A model generated the notes under the pieces. It saw only the letters and a list, made by a program, of their open reading frames with translations. It made no database searches and was not told where the DNA came from. From an uncultured Desulfovibrio sp. (GTDB lineage Bacteria; Desulfobacterota; Desulfovibrionia; Desulfovibrionales; Desulfovibrionaceae), in NCBI GenBank assembly GCA_913060505.1, contig CAJXRQ010000001.1, positions 1-64,000 on the forward strand: 64,000 nt of DNA. The letters are read 5' to 3'. Of the stretch, positions 16,442-23,559 are shown one piece after another. The translations under genes were made by a program, and so were the position numbers. Every line of letters begins with the position of its first letter. The first letter of the stretch is position 1.

Positions 16442-17782
16442 ATGAGAGTAAATACGATATTTGTCCGTTTCAGGAACGCCGCGATGCTGCTGGCTGTTTT
16501 CATGATGTTTGCAGTTCCGGTCGTGGACGTACCTTCGGCTTCTGCCAAACCCCGGGAAGTGAAGGTCAAAAGAGATGGAGACCCTCTTGCCCCGGAAATC
16601 GAAAACAGTTTTGCCTATCTTTTTGAGTTGATTCATAATCGCGGTGGTGCGTTCGACCCATCCCGTGTAGCTCCCATGATCGATTTTGTTGATAATTGCG
16701 ACGAGAGTCCCAAGGATTTGGAGCCGAAGCGGCGTGGTGGCCGTGGCGCCATCCTGCGGATGGATATCAACTGCGGTCTTGAGCGTGTCCTCAAATATCT
16801 TTATAACCCCGATATCCCCAACTATGTAATCGTGCCCAGCGTTTTGCGGCTGAGCGGTTGGGAAAAGGGTAGCGACATCCTTTCCCTCAAGGAAGGGTTG
16901 TGGGACAGTCTGGGGGCGCTGGATCAGCCCGTGTTGCTGTGGGGCAAGGAATTTGAGAGCAATACGCCCGATTCCTTTGCCGGAGCCTACTATCTCTACG
17001 ACTTGAACCGGCTGGTCATCCTGCTGAAGCATAACGGAAAGAATGTGCTGATTTCGGTTACCGATCAGGACGGTGAATCGGATGTGGGCCGCAAGGGCGC
17101 CATCGTCAACGATGCGACCTGGACCTATTTTTATTCCGGCATTGAAGGGCTTGACCGCGGATTGCTCAGCTGGATGGATACTTACATGTATTCCTCCTGC
17201 TCGATTCAGGTCTTTGTGGAAAAAGACAATGGCCACACCCGAGACGTATTGTTCAAGTGGCTCAAGGCTGGATGGAGCGGGTTGAACGTGGTCATGCGCA
17301 AGCATATCTACGAGGGGGCCGTTCGTTTTTCCGAGAGCTTCAAAGCTGTTCTGGAATCCGATCGCCTGCCGCCGAGCGAAGAGCTTGCATCCATGGTTCG
17401 GGGTATTGAAGCCATGCCGGAAGATATCGTGAACGACAAGATTCGGGTTTATGCCCGGACGTTCGAACTCATGAACAAAAATGCCGAAGTCCTCAAGAAA
17501 AAGGAATTCGCCAAGGTGCTTCAGGACGGTGGATACGCCAATGTTTTGAACCACCGTGAACGGGTCGGCGTTTTGGTACTGCAAAAACTCAAGTGCCTTC
17601 TGGGCATGAAGACCTATGTGGATATGTGCGGGTTGGATGTTGAATCGGCTGCCGCAGACCAGTCTGTGGAACAACCCGCAACCCCATCGACGGAACAGCC
17701 GGTGATCGAGCCTGCGGAGCAGACGGCTGAGCCCTCGGCTCCGGCAGCTTCGGTTGAGGAAGAGGCCCCCATCGGCGGCTAG
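16442..17782 (+). CDS. Secreted protein of unknown function with acidic, proline-rich tail
   Basis: Codes for 446 residues. A signal peptide is clear: a basic start, a hydrophobic core AAMLLAVFMMFAVPVV, and a likely cleavage after SASA. The mature body is mixed alpha/beta with no motif I recognise; it contains paired cysteines (NCDESP, NCGLE, KCLLG, MCGLD) that could form disulfides. The last 45 residues are a Pro/Glu/Ala/Ser-rich repeat-like tail without a membrane anchor. AGGAA lies before the ATG. A terminator follows at 17810-17840, so it is probably transcribed alone from the 16273-16441 gap. Location is most likely periplasm. Confidence 0.7.
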   Translation: MRVNTIFVRFRNAAMLLAVFMMFAVPVVDVPSASAKPREVKVKRDGDPLAPEIENSFAYLFELIHNRGGAFDPSRVAPMIDFVDNCDESPKDLEPKRRGGRGAILRMDINCGLERVLKYLYNPDIPNYVIVPSVLRLSGWEKGSDILSLKEGLWDSLGALDQPVLLWGKEFESNTPDSFAGAYYLYDLNRLVILLKHNGKNVLISVTDQDGESDVGRKGAIVNDATWTYFYSGIEGLDRGLLSWMDTYMYSSCSIQVFVEKDNGHTRDVLFKWLKAGWSGLNVVMRKHIYEGAVRFSESFKAVLESDRLPPSEELASMVRGIEAMPEDIVNDKIRVYARTFELMNKNAEVLKKKEFAKVLQDGGYANVLNHRERVGVLVLQKLKCLLGMKTYVDMCGLDVESAAADQSVEQPATPSTEQPVIEPAEQTAEPSAPAASVEEEAPIGG

Positions 17783-17809
17783 ACACTGTCTGCAATATTG
17801 CTACAATTC

Positions 17810-17840
17810 ACGGCGTGCCGGATTCCGGTGCGCCGTTTTT
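17810..17840 (+). terminator. Intrinsic terminator
   Basis: ACGGCG (17810-17815) and CCGG (17818-17821) pair with CCGG (17825-17828) and CGCCGT (17831-17836) around an ATT loop with one internal mismatch, followed by TTTT. Confidence 0.75.
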
Positions 17841-17864
17841 CATTCAACTGTATGGAGGTTCCCC

Positions 17865-18035
17865 ATGATCCTTTCCGAAGGCGAAGCCCGGTTCAAGTTC
17901 TGTCCCCTGCTCAAAACCAGCGACGACAAGATGAAAACCTGTCTGGTGACGCAGTGTATGTTCTGGCGTTGGCTGGATGACGCGAAAACAGAGGGCTACT
18001 GTGGTATGGCCGGACCTGTGAACCCTCAGGGATGA
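17865..18035 (+). CDS. Small cysteine-containing protein, 56 residues
   Basis: Starts at an ATG eight bases after TGGAGG, a near-perfect ribosome-binding site, directly downstream of a terminator, which argues that it is a real gene. The sequence has four cysteines (FCPLL, TCLVTQC, YCGM) and three tryptophan/tyrosine-rich positions (FWRWLDD), suggesting a small metal-bound fold. I do not recognise a named family. It stands 36 bases before fliJ. Confidence 0.68.
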   Translation: MILSEGEARFKFCPLLKTSDDKMKTCLVTQCMFWRWLDDAKTEGYCGMAGPVNPQG

Positions 18036-18071
18036 CTTGCCCGTAATGCCGGTTCATGGCATTGATCATTT

Positions 18072-18509
18072 ATGAAGCCGTTTCGTTTCAAACTTGAAAA
18101 AGTGCTGGATTATCGCTCCCAGCTTGAGGAGCAGGCGCGTCTGGCCCTGAACCGTGCTCAGGCTGAGCATGCGGAACAGGAAGAGCTGGTACGTACTGTT
18201 GCTGGGCGTCTTAATGCCCATATGGTCAAGCAGGGCGAGGCCTCCAAGAGTCCGGGAGACATGTGGCTTTGGCGCCAGTATCGAGAGGCGCTTGAGCACG
18301 ATTTGGCTGCAGGACGTGTACGACTTCGGAGATTGGCCTCCAAATTGCAAAAGGCTCGGGAGGAAGCGGTCCGGCGATCCCGAGATCGAAAGCTGTTGGA
18401 AAAGCTCAAGGAAAATCAGGCAAGGAAGCATAATGAAGAAGCAAGCTACCGGGAACAAAAAGAAAACGACGAAATGGCAACGCTTCGGTACGAACGTGAA
18501 GATATCTAG
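18072..18509 (+). CDS. fliJ: Flagellar export chaperone FliJ
   Basis: Codes for 145 residues that are almost entirely predicted coiled coil, with the FliJ start FRFKLEKVLDYRSQLEEQA. FliJ binds the export ATPase FliI and the gate protein FlhA and resembles the gamma subunit of F1-ATPase. The family is low in conservation, so the call rests on the N-terminal motif, the length and the following MotE-like gene. Its last 77 bases also encode the beginning of that next gene in another frame. Confidence 0.85.
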   Translation: MKPFRFKLEKVLDYRSQLEEQARLALNRAQAEHAEQEELVRTVAGRLNAHMVKQGEASKSPGDMWLWRQYREALEHDLAAGRVRLRRLASKLQKAREEAVRRSRDRKLLEKLKENQARKHNEEASYREQKENDEMATLRYEREDI

Positions 18510-19137
18510 AATCCTGCTGAGTCTGGTTTTTCTGGCCCTGTTGAAGCTTGCCGTATTCGGCATGTTGAGCGTCGATTCCGTGACACTGGAAGTGGCGCAA
18601 TCCGTTTTGCCTGATTCCGCCATTGAGCTGGCCTCTCCTGCCGAAGCCTTGGCTCAGGATGACAAGAGTGCGGAAAAAAACGAGCCCAAGAAAGAAGAAA
18701 CAGCCCAAAAGTCCGCCGCATCCAAGGACTCTGCCCAAAAGCCCGGCACGGAAGATTTGCCTGATGACTGGAAAGCCCTCAAGAAATTGCAGGAGCAGGT
18801 GGCCATAGAACGGCGCAACAACGAGGAACTCAAGGCGTTCATTGAAGCCGAGACCAAACGATTGACCAAGCTGCGCGACGAGATCAAGAAAATGCTCGTC
18901 GAGGCCAAGAGTACCAAGGACAAGAAGGTCAAGCAGCTTATTGATATGCTTTCCAGCACCAAGGCCAAACAAGCCGCCAAGATTTTGGAAAGCATGGATC
19001 AGGATTTGGCCGTCAAGGTTTTGTCAGGTATGCGCGGCAGGACTGCCGGTGAAATCCTGACATTTGTCGAGGCCAAGAGAGCCGCCAAATTCTCCGAAGC
19101 TTTGACCAAGCTTCAAGTTCCCTTTCAGGACAAGTAG
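18433..19137 (+). CDS. MotE-like flagellar protein (MgtE N-domain family)
   Basis: Codes for 234 residues. A short basic N terminus, a membrane helix near 25-45 (LLSLVFLALLKLAVFGML), a Lys/Glu/Ser-rich linker, a coiled coil (EQVAIERRNNEELKAFIEAE) and a C-terminal domain like the MgtE N-terminal fold (AKQAAKILESMDQDLAVKVL, RGRTAGEILTFVEAKRAAKF). This is the layout of MotE, a periplasmic chaperone of the stator component MotC in some bacteria. AAGGA stands six bases before the ATG. The start lies 77 bases inside fliJ, so the two genes are translated in different frames over that stretch. Confidence 0.8.
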   Translation: MKKQATGNKKKTTKWQRFGTNVKISRILLSLVFLALLKLAVFGMLSVDSVTLEVAQSVLPDSAIELASPAEALAQDDKSAEKNEPKKEETAQKSAASKDSAQKPGTEDLPDDWKALKKLQEQVAIERRNNEELKAFIEAETKRLTKLRDEIKKMLVEAKSTKDKKVKQLIDMLSSTKAKQAAKILESMDQDLAVKVLSGMRGRTAGEILTFVEAKRAAKFSEALTKLQVPFQDK

Positions 19138-19140
19138 GAC

Positions 19141-19983
19141 GTGACTCGAATACGTCTGCGCGTTGCTTACGACGGAACCGATTTTTGCGGCTGGCAAATC
19201 CAGCCCGCCCAGCGCACAGTGCAGGGTGTGCTGGAAGAGGCCCTTTCGCGGATTGCAGGCGGCTTTGTCCGGGTGCATGGCTCGGGCCGGACGGACAGCG
19301 GTGTTCATGCCCTGTGTCAGATTTGCCATTTCGATGTAGCGGAAAGCAGGACGCACATTCCATGGCAACGAGCCTTGAACGCGCTTTTGCCGGATGATGT
19401 TTCCGTTCTTGAGGCCGGTCTTGCCGCTTCGGATTTTCATTCCCGCTATTCCGCCCTTTCCAAGACGTATGCCTATACCCTGTGGCTTGCGCCAGATTTT
19501 CTTTTGCCCCAACGCCGCAAATATGTATGGGCCTGTGGCCCGGTAGACGCTGCTGCAATGGCCACAGCTGCGGAAGAGTTGTTGGGGACGCATGATTTTG
19601 CCTGCTTTCAGAATACGGGAACCCCGGTTTCCGATACCGTGCGCACAATGACCCTCGCCCGTTCCCATGCTGGGGGTTGCGAGCATGAAGTCGTCTGGCG
19701 TTTTTCCGCCGACGGTTTTCTCAAGCAGATGGTTCGCAACATCATGGGCTGCCTTGTGGCGGTGGGCCGTGGTAAAGTTTCTCCCTCCGATGTCCGATCA
19801 ATAATAAAGGGAAAGGACAGAACCGTTGCTCCGGGAACCGCCCCGGCGCAGGGGCTCTGTCTTGAGCTCGTCCGGTATCCTGATTCGGATGCCGCCAACG
19901 AGGTCGAACGCGGGGTGGAGAACAGGGGTGAGCGACTGGAAGATAAATACGAATCAGGCGCTGGGCCTTCCCGACACGGGTGA
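19141..19983 (+). CDS. truA: tRNA pseudouridine(38-40) synthase TruA
   Basis: Codes for 280 residues from a GTG start. The catalytic aspartate is in GSGRTDSGVHA (Asp52), with AYDGTDFCGWQ before it and FLKQMVRNIMGCLVAVGRG near residue 200. It isomerises uridines 38-40 in tRNA anticodon stems. The last 25-30 residues extend past the usual end; this extension shares 56 bases with the start of the next gene. Three bases separate it from the MotE-like gene. Confidence 0.93.
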   Translation: MTRIRLRVAYDGTDFCGWQIQPAQRTVQGVLEEALSRIAGGFVRVHGSGRTDSGVHALCQICHFDVAESRTHIPWQRALNALLPDDVSVLEAGLAASDFHSRYSALSKTYAYTLWLAPDFLLPQRRKYVWACGPVDAAAMATAAEELLGTHDFACFQNTGTPVSDTVRTMTLARSHAGGCEHEVVWRFSADGFLKQMVRNIMGCLVAVGRGKVSPSDVRSIIKGKDRTVAPGTAPAQGLCLELVRYPDSDAANEVERGVENRGERLEDKYESGAGPSRHG

Positions 19984-21673
19984 CATCAGGCTGTCCCTGA
20001 CGTCCGGTCTTGCCTCTGCCCAGCAGAGCGGATGGGGGGAACGGTTCGCCAACGCCCGATTGGACGCACTGTTTCGCCGCACAAGCACTTCGCTTTCCTT
20101 TCAGTTGAAAACCGGCCTTGAATCGTTTCGAAATTCCCTTGAATCCTTTGCCTGGCCTGTAGACAATCCTGTTTTTAATGGCCGCTTGGTAACCTCGGAC
20201 AACGACAGCCTTTCCGAATATGCGGACGTGAATATCCGGGCGCAGGGCGATGCCGTTCGTTATTACAAGTTCTTTTCCCGCGGCTGGGACGAGAATGCGC
20301 CCGTAGGCTTGGATGCGGACGAATACAGCTTTGATGTTGAGTTGGGCGATTCCTCGGAGTCCTTTTCCCTGACTGTGGGCGCGGATTGGACCGAAGGCGA
20401 TTTGCTCACAGCCATTGCCGACGCCCTGAATAACAGCGAACTCCATGTGCAGGCCGAGGTCGTGAAACAGAACACGGCCGGTGTCGTTGTGCCGGATCTC
20501 CGTGCCACCGGGACATCCCTGCTTATAGCCGTCAATGCAGGCAGCGCTGCGCAGGACTTGAAACTTCGTGATACGCAGGGGCACATGCTGAGCCATGTCG
20601 ATCTTGAAGCAGTCAATGTGCCGACCGACCCGGCTTCCGAGCAGGATTATACGTTTTTTTCAGGACGGCCAGGAAAACCCACCGTTTTTGTGTCCTCCAC
20701 GTTTGATCCCGGGGCCACGACGACGATTTCGGCTGGTTCGCATACGATAAACTGGTCCATGGGTACGGACTCCGGGAGTTTTACCTTTGCCATTACTGAA
20801 GGAGACACGTGGGAAGACGTGCTGGACAAGGTCGCCAATGCTGCGGGCGGTTCTGCCCAGAATCGCTTTAGTGCCGAAGTCCGAACTTATGAGATGCCTT
20901 CCGAATTGGTAGCCGGAGAAACCATTGAGGGTATCGGGCTGTATTTTGAAGCATTGTCACCCAAGTTGGGGGACAGGTTGTCCTTTACTGCTGGAGATTC
21001 CGGCGGCGCCATGGGAACGCTGGGATTTGCGACTGCCCAGCCCGGTTCGGATTCAAGCCTGCATGTGGGCGGGGATCGTTATGAGCGTGCCGCCGGGCCG
21101 ATATCGCTGGATTACGGACGGGTTTCCGTAGAGGTGAAACAATCCTTTGCCGAGACCATCCCGATGTCGGTGGTGCAGCCTTTGGAGCAAATGCAGCAAG
21201 CGCTATCCGACGTAGTCACCTCGTTCAATTCAGTGTATTCACTGATGCTCGATAACGCCGAATTATTGCGGGAAGGGCTGAGTGAGCAATGGTGGGAACC
21301 GTATGCGGAAGATCGTGTTGACGCCGACTTCGCAGGTATCAAGGAAGGCGCCGGTGATTTTCTCTGGTTGTCGCACGACGATTTCTACACGGCCCTTGGC
21401 TCTGACTCGGAGCGTGTCCAGTCCACGTTGCTGGATGAAGAGGAAGGGCTTTTGCCAAAGTGGCAACGCCTGGCCTCGGATACACTGGATGCAGGCGTCT
21501 CCTCGCTGCTTATTAATCAGGAATCCATAACCGATCCCATCTACGGCAAGCCTTCGTCACGAACGGAGCTGGAACTGGAACGGAGTAATCAGTTGTTGGA
21601 TGTGGTGGAAAGCACCGGGAGCGGTATGGATGATTTTCTGGGCGGTGGCGGGCTGGTGAACAGAAAAGGTTGA
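19928..21673 (+). CDS. FliD/flagellin-IN-motif-like protein, likely flagellum associated
   Basis: Codes for 581 residues starting at GTG 19928, seven bases after GGAG; upstream frame extension overlaps truA and is not protein-like. There is no signal peptide. Two repeats look like flagellin-hook IN motifs: SFSLTVGADWTEGDLLTAIA near residue 140 and SFTFAITEGDTWEDVLDKVA near residue 285. The C-terminal part has heptad-like helices (PLEQMQQALSDVVTSFNSVY), like the helical ends of FliD and hook-associated proteins. The fliJ and MotE-like genes just upstream support a flagellar role. It could be a cap-like or filament-junction protein; no secretion signal was proved. Confidence 0.62.
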   Translation: MSDWKINTNQALGLPDTGDIRLSLTSGLASAQQSGWGERFANARLDALFRRTSTSLSFQLKTGLESFRNSLESFAWPVDNPVFNGRLVTSDNDSLSEYADVNIRAQGDAVRYYKFFSRGWDENAPVGLDADEYSFDVELGDSSESFSLTVGADWTEGDLLTAIADALNNSELHVQAEVVKQNTAGVVVPDLRATGTSLLIAVNAGSAAQDLKLRDTQGHMLSHVDLEAVNVPTDPASEQDYTFFSGRPGKPTVFVSSTFDPGATTTISAGSHTINWSMGTDSGSFTFAITEGDTWEDVLDKVANAAGGSAQNRFSAEVRTYEMPSELVAGETIEGIGLYFEALSPKLGDRLSFTAGDSGGAMGTLGFATAQPGSDSSLHVGGDRYERAAGPISLDYGRVSVEVKQSFAETIPMSVVQPLEQMQQALSDVVTSFNSVYSLMLDNAELLREGLSEQWWEPYAEDRVDADFAGIKEGAGDFLWLSHDDFYTALGSDSERVQSTLLDEEEGLLPKWQRLASDTLDAGVSSLLINQESITDPIYGKPSSRTELELERSNQLLDVVESTGSGMDDFLGGGGLVNRKG

Positions 21674-21680
21674 TCGACAA

Positions 21681-21713
21681 AAAAATGGCGCATGCCGTTC
21701 GGCATGCGCCTTT
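21681..21713. terminator. Bidirectional terminator between convergent genes
   Basis: GGCGCATGCC (21687-21696) and GGCATGCGCC (21701-21710) form a perfect 10-bp stem with loop GTTC. The plus side has TTT; the minus side has a better ATTTTTT run, so it mainly ends the spy-like transcript. Confidence 0.85.
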
Positions 21714-21725
21714 CACTGATTCAGC

Positions 21726-22319
21726 CTAGATGTTGGCTTCGATCCATTCTTCAAGGCTCATGGGACGATGATCGTCACGTGGGCCGGGGCCGCCTTTGAA
21801 GTCCGGGCCAGGCTGGTGGCGGGGGCCACGTTCTTCAAGGCCCGGTTTGGGGCCACGTTTCGGACGGGGACCATTCGCCTGCATGTCCTGCATGCACTGC
21901 ATGCGCATTTCCATCAGGGAATCCATGTCCTTGAGCTGTTCGGGTGTAAGTTCACCACGGATTTTGTTCATGAGGCGGGCTCGGTCAAGATCCATCTGTT
22001 CCCGTTTTTTGTTCATGGCATGGCTGAGCTTGGTAACCTTTTTTTCATCCCCTTTGAGGATGGCGAGCTGCATTGCCTGCATGTCGTCGCCCATGGGCTT
22101 GAACTGCTTTTTATGCTTTTCAAGATCGGATTTGAGCAACATGGCGATTTTTGATTTCTGTACTTTGGTCAGGTCCAGTCGTTCCAGTGTTTGAACGAGC
22201 AACATGGGGCCTCCGAAATGCGGATGCGGGGCCATGGGACCAGCCGGACGGGCTTGCGCCAATCCGCTGAGGCCGAGGATCAGAATCGAAGCAACTGCTG
22301 CGATATAATACTTTTTCAT
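21726..22319 (-). CDS. Spy/CpxP-like periplasmic protein
   Basis: Codes for 197 residues with a signal peptide ending in AQA. The mature protein has the LTxxQ-type helices of Spy/CpxP/CnrX proteins: LERLDLTKVQKSKIAMLLKS near residue 45 and GELTPEQLKDMDSLMEMRMQ near 125. A Pro/Gly/Arg-rich stretch follows (GPRPKRGPKPGLEER), then a short acidic end. Proteins of this family are ATP-independent periplasmic chaperones or metal/stress sensors. GGAG lies seven bases before the ATG. An ECF-type promoter is visible upstream at 22362-22390 and matches the one before the sigma gene, so this is likely an effector of that sigma factor. Confidence 0.8.
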   Translation of the reverse strand: MKKYYIAAVASILILGLSGLAQARPAGPMAPHPHFGGPMLLVQTLERLDLTKVQKSKIAMLLKSDLEKHKKQFKPMGDDMQAMQLAILKGDEKKVTKLSHAMNKKREQMDLDRARLMNKIRGELTPEQLKDMDSLMEMRMQCMQDMQANGPRPKRGPKPGLEERGPRHQPGPDFKGGPGPRDDHRPMSLEEWIEANI

Positions 22320-22361
22320 TGTGAACTCCTGTTTTTGCTTTATTACGATCGCTTACAAACA

Positions 22362-22390
22362 AGGTCGATCAGGGGGGGGGATTCGGTTAC
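22362..22390 (-). promoter_or_regulatory. Candidate ECF-sigma promoter of the spy-like gene
   Basis: On the minus strand GTAACC (22385-22390), 17 bases, CGACCT (22362-22367). The same boxes occur before the ECF sigma gene (24202-24229) and at 22545-22572. GTAAC/CGA boxes are typical of extracytoplasmic-function sigma factors. The spacer contains nine consecutive C. Confidence 0.6.
22372..22380. repeat. Homopolymer G9 (C9 on the minus strand) inside a promoter spacer
   Basis: Nine G in a row on the plus strand, the longest G run I noticed in the window. It lies wholly between the -35 and -10 boxes of the spy-like promoter, where slippage would change the box spacing. Confidence 0.9.
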
Positions 22391-22448
22391 AAAAAAAAGG
22401 AGTCATGCGGAAGTATCGAGCGATGGCCGAGAATTGAACTTTTGACCG

Positions 22449-22482
22449 AAAAAAAGGTGAGCCCCGCCGGGAAAGCGGGGCT
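22449..22482 (-). terminator. Intrinsic terminator (minus strand)
   Basis: AGCCCCGC (22460-22467) pairs with GCGGGGCT (22475-22482); on the minus strand the stem is followed by CACC and seven T (22455-22449). It probably ends the candidate small RNA. Confidence 0.8.
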
Positions 22483-22538
22483 GCGGGGAAGAAGGGATTA
22501 GGGTGGGTTCGTGAACGGCGTTAGGGTTCGCCGCTCTC
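22449..22538 (-). ncRNA. Candidate ECF-sigma-dependent small RNA, about 90 nt
   Basis: Minus-strand unit bounded by an ECF-type promoter (22545-22572) and an intrinsic terminator (22449-22482). No protein frame fits between them. Predicted parts, 5' to 3': a 6-bp hairpin (22529-22534 with 22515-22520) whose loop is AACCCTAA, a single-stranded C/U-rich stretch with a second GAACCC and CCCTAATCCC, then the terminator hairpin with a seven-base T tract. C-rich loops of this kind pair with ribosome-binding sites in other bacterial small RNAs. The promoter match and terminator are seen; transcription and function are inference. Confidence 0.5.
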
Positions 22539-22544
22539 AAACTG

Positions 22545-22572
22545 ACGTCGTTACCATACATGAAAGCGTTAC
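22545..22572 (-). promoter_or_regulatory. Third ECF-type promoter, in front of no protein gene
   Basis: Minus strand GTAACG (22567-22572), 16 bases, CGACGT (22545-22550). Spacer end and -10 read GGTAACGAC, close to TGTAACGAC at the sigma-gene promoter. It points into the 22449-22538 candidate RNA. Confidence 0.5.
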
Positions 22573-22739
22573 ACCTGCGAGCTGACTTGATAAATCATGA
22601 TATTTCTTAATGGTGCAAGAGAAAATGCTGGGAGAGGCAACATTCGTGTTGCATAGTATGGAAAACGGCCGGGCTTCATGCGGAGCATGCGGCTTTTGGA
22701 CAGGGATATGCCTGTTTCCCGGATAGGAGACGTGAAAGC

Positions 22740-22796
22740 AAAAAAAAGACCCGGCTGCATGGCACGCGCCTTGCGGCAACATGCCCGGCGTCCGGG
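22740..22796 (-). terminator. Probable terminator of the sigma/anti-sigma operon
   Basis: On the minus strand a basal stem CCCGG/CCGGG (22792-22796 with 22750-22754) encloses an inner hairpin (22775-22785 with 22761-22770, loop GCAA, one bulge), followed by TC and eight T. It lies 14 bases after the stop of the membrane-anchored sensor gene. Confidence 0.6.
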
Positions 22797-22809
22797 CTTG
22801 GGAAGACCG

Positions 22810-23232
22810 TTATTCTACTGGATGATCCGGCGGAGGTGGTCTCCGGAATTTTTTGCGATGCCTTTCAAAACGCTTGTGCATTTTTGTGAATTCCTTTTGC
22901 TGGTCCGGGTTCAGAACACTCATGATTTTTTCGTATTGTTCCTGTATGTTGGCGGCCATTTGCGGTTCAATCTGGTCCATGATCACACGCCCTTTTTCCA
23001 TGGCTTCCTGAACGAATTTTGAAATGGCTTCATATTGGTCCTGGCGAAGGTTCAACTTTGTGCGCATGCGTTCAAGGACCTGGTCGTACGCATGTTGTGG
23101 AGAATCCGGCGGACGCATGAAGTGGTGAGTTTCAAAAAAGTAATAGCGCGCGCCGCTCGCACCCACGAGCATACCCGCAAGGAAGAGCAGCACCACCGCT
23201 GTCCAGAGTTTCCAACCGTATTTCAGGCGCAT
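22810..23232 (-). CDS. Membrane-anchored Spy/CnrX-like sensor protein
   Basis: Codes for 140 residues. A single N-terminal membrane helix (AVVLLFLAGMLVGASGARYYFF) is kept as anchor, followed by a helical periplasmic domain with LNLRQDQYEAISKFVQEAME near residue 72 and LNPDQQKEFTKMHKRFERHR near 115, the two LTxxQ-like helices of the periplasmic heavy-metal-sensor/Spy family. GGAGG stands before the ATG at 23232. It is the third gene after an ECF sigma gene and a small membrane protein, the arrangement of the CnrYXH metal-sensing system, in which the X protein controls the anti-sigma factor. The signal it senses is not deducible. Confidence 0.72.
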   Translation of the reverse strand: MRLKYGWKLWTAVVLLFLAGMLVGASGARYYFFETHHFMRPPDSPQHAYDQVLERMRTKLNLRQDQYEAISKFVQEAMEKGRVIMDQIEPQMAANIQEQYEKIMSVLNPDQQKEFTKMHKRFERHRKKFRRPPPPDHPVE

Positions 23233-23245
23233 TGCATCCTCCGGC

Positions 23246-23545
23246 CTACATTCCGAAATTGGCAAGAGTTAATAATCCGTTGGGGTCGCCCATGGCGTAG
23301 TTCATCAGTAAACTGTCCGATCCGTGCAGTGAAGTGGAACTCACGGCAAAAAGCACAGCCGCAGCGGCACAGGCCACAGCCGAAACCGGCAGGGCAAGGC
23401 GCAGGAACTGCCTGTCGAACGGGATCCCCAATCCCCTGACCGCCGCCATGATCGAGCCTGTCAGCCATGGATCAAGTTCGGGTTCGGGGCGGAGCCGATG
23501 GATGACTCGTAAAACTTGCATCAAATTTCCTGTTTGAAACTTCAT
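23246..23545 (-). CDS. Putative small membrane anti-sigma factor
   Basis: Codes for 99 residues: about 50 cytoplasmic residues (QVLRVIHRLRPEPELDPWL), one membrane helix (LALPVSAVACAAAAVLFAV) and about 30 periplasmic residues. GGAGGGG precedes the ATG at 23545. It lies 14 bases after the ECF sigma gene, and the next gene is the Spy-like sensor, so by position and topology it is the likely anti-sigma factor. It lacks a zinc-binding ZAS motif (HxxxCxxC) and I do not recognise a family, which makes this call positional. Confidence 0.55.
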   Translation of the reverse strand: MKFQTGNLMQVLRVIHRLRPEPELDPWLTGSIMAAVRGLGIPFDRQFLRLALPVSAVACAAAAVLFAVSSTSLHGSDSLLMNYAMGDPNGLLTLANFGM

Positions 23546-23559
23546 GGTCTCCCCTCCAT

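Noticed and set aside
22537-22782. 81-codon minus-strand frame in the gap after the sensor gene
   Set aside because: No ribosome-binding site, odd composition, and it crosses the operon terminator.
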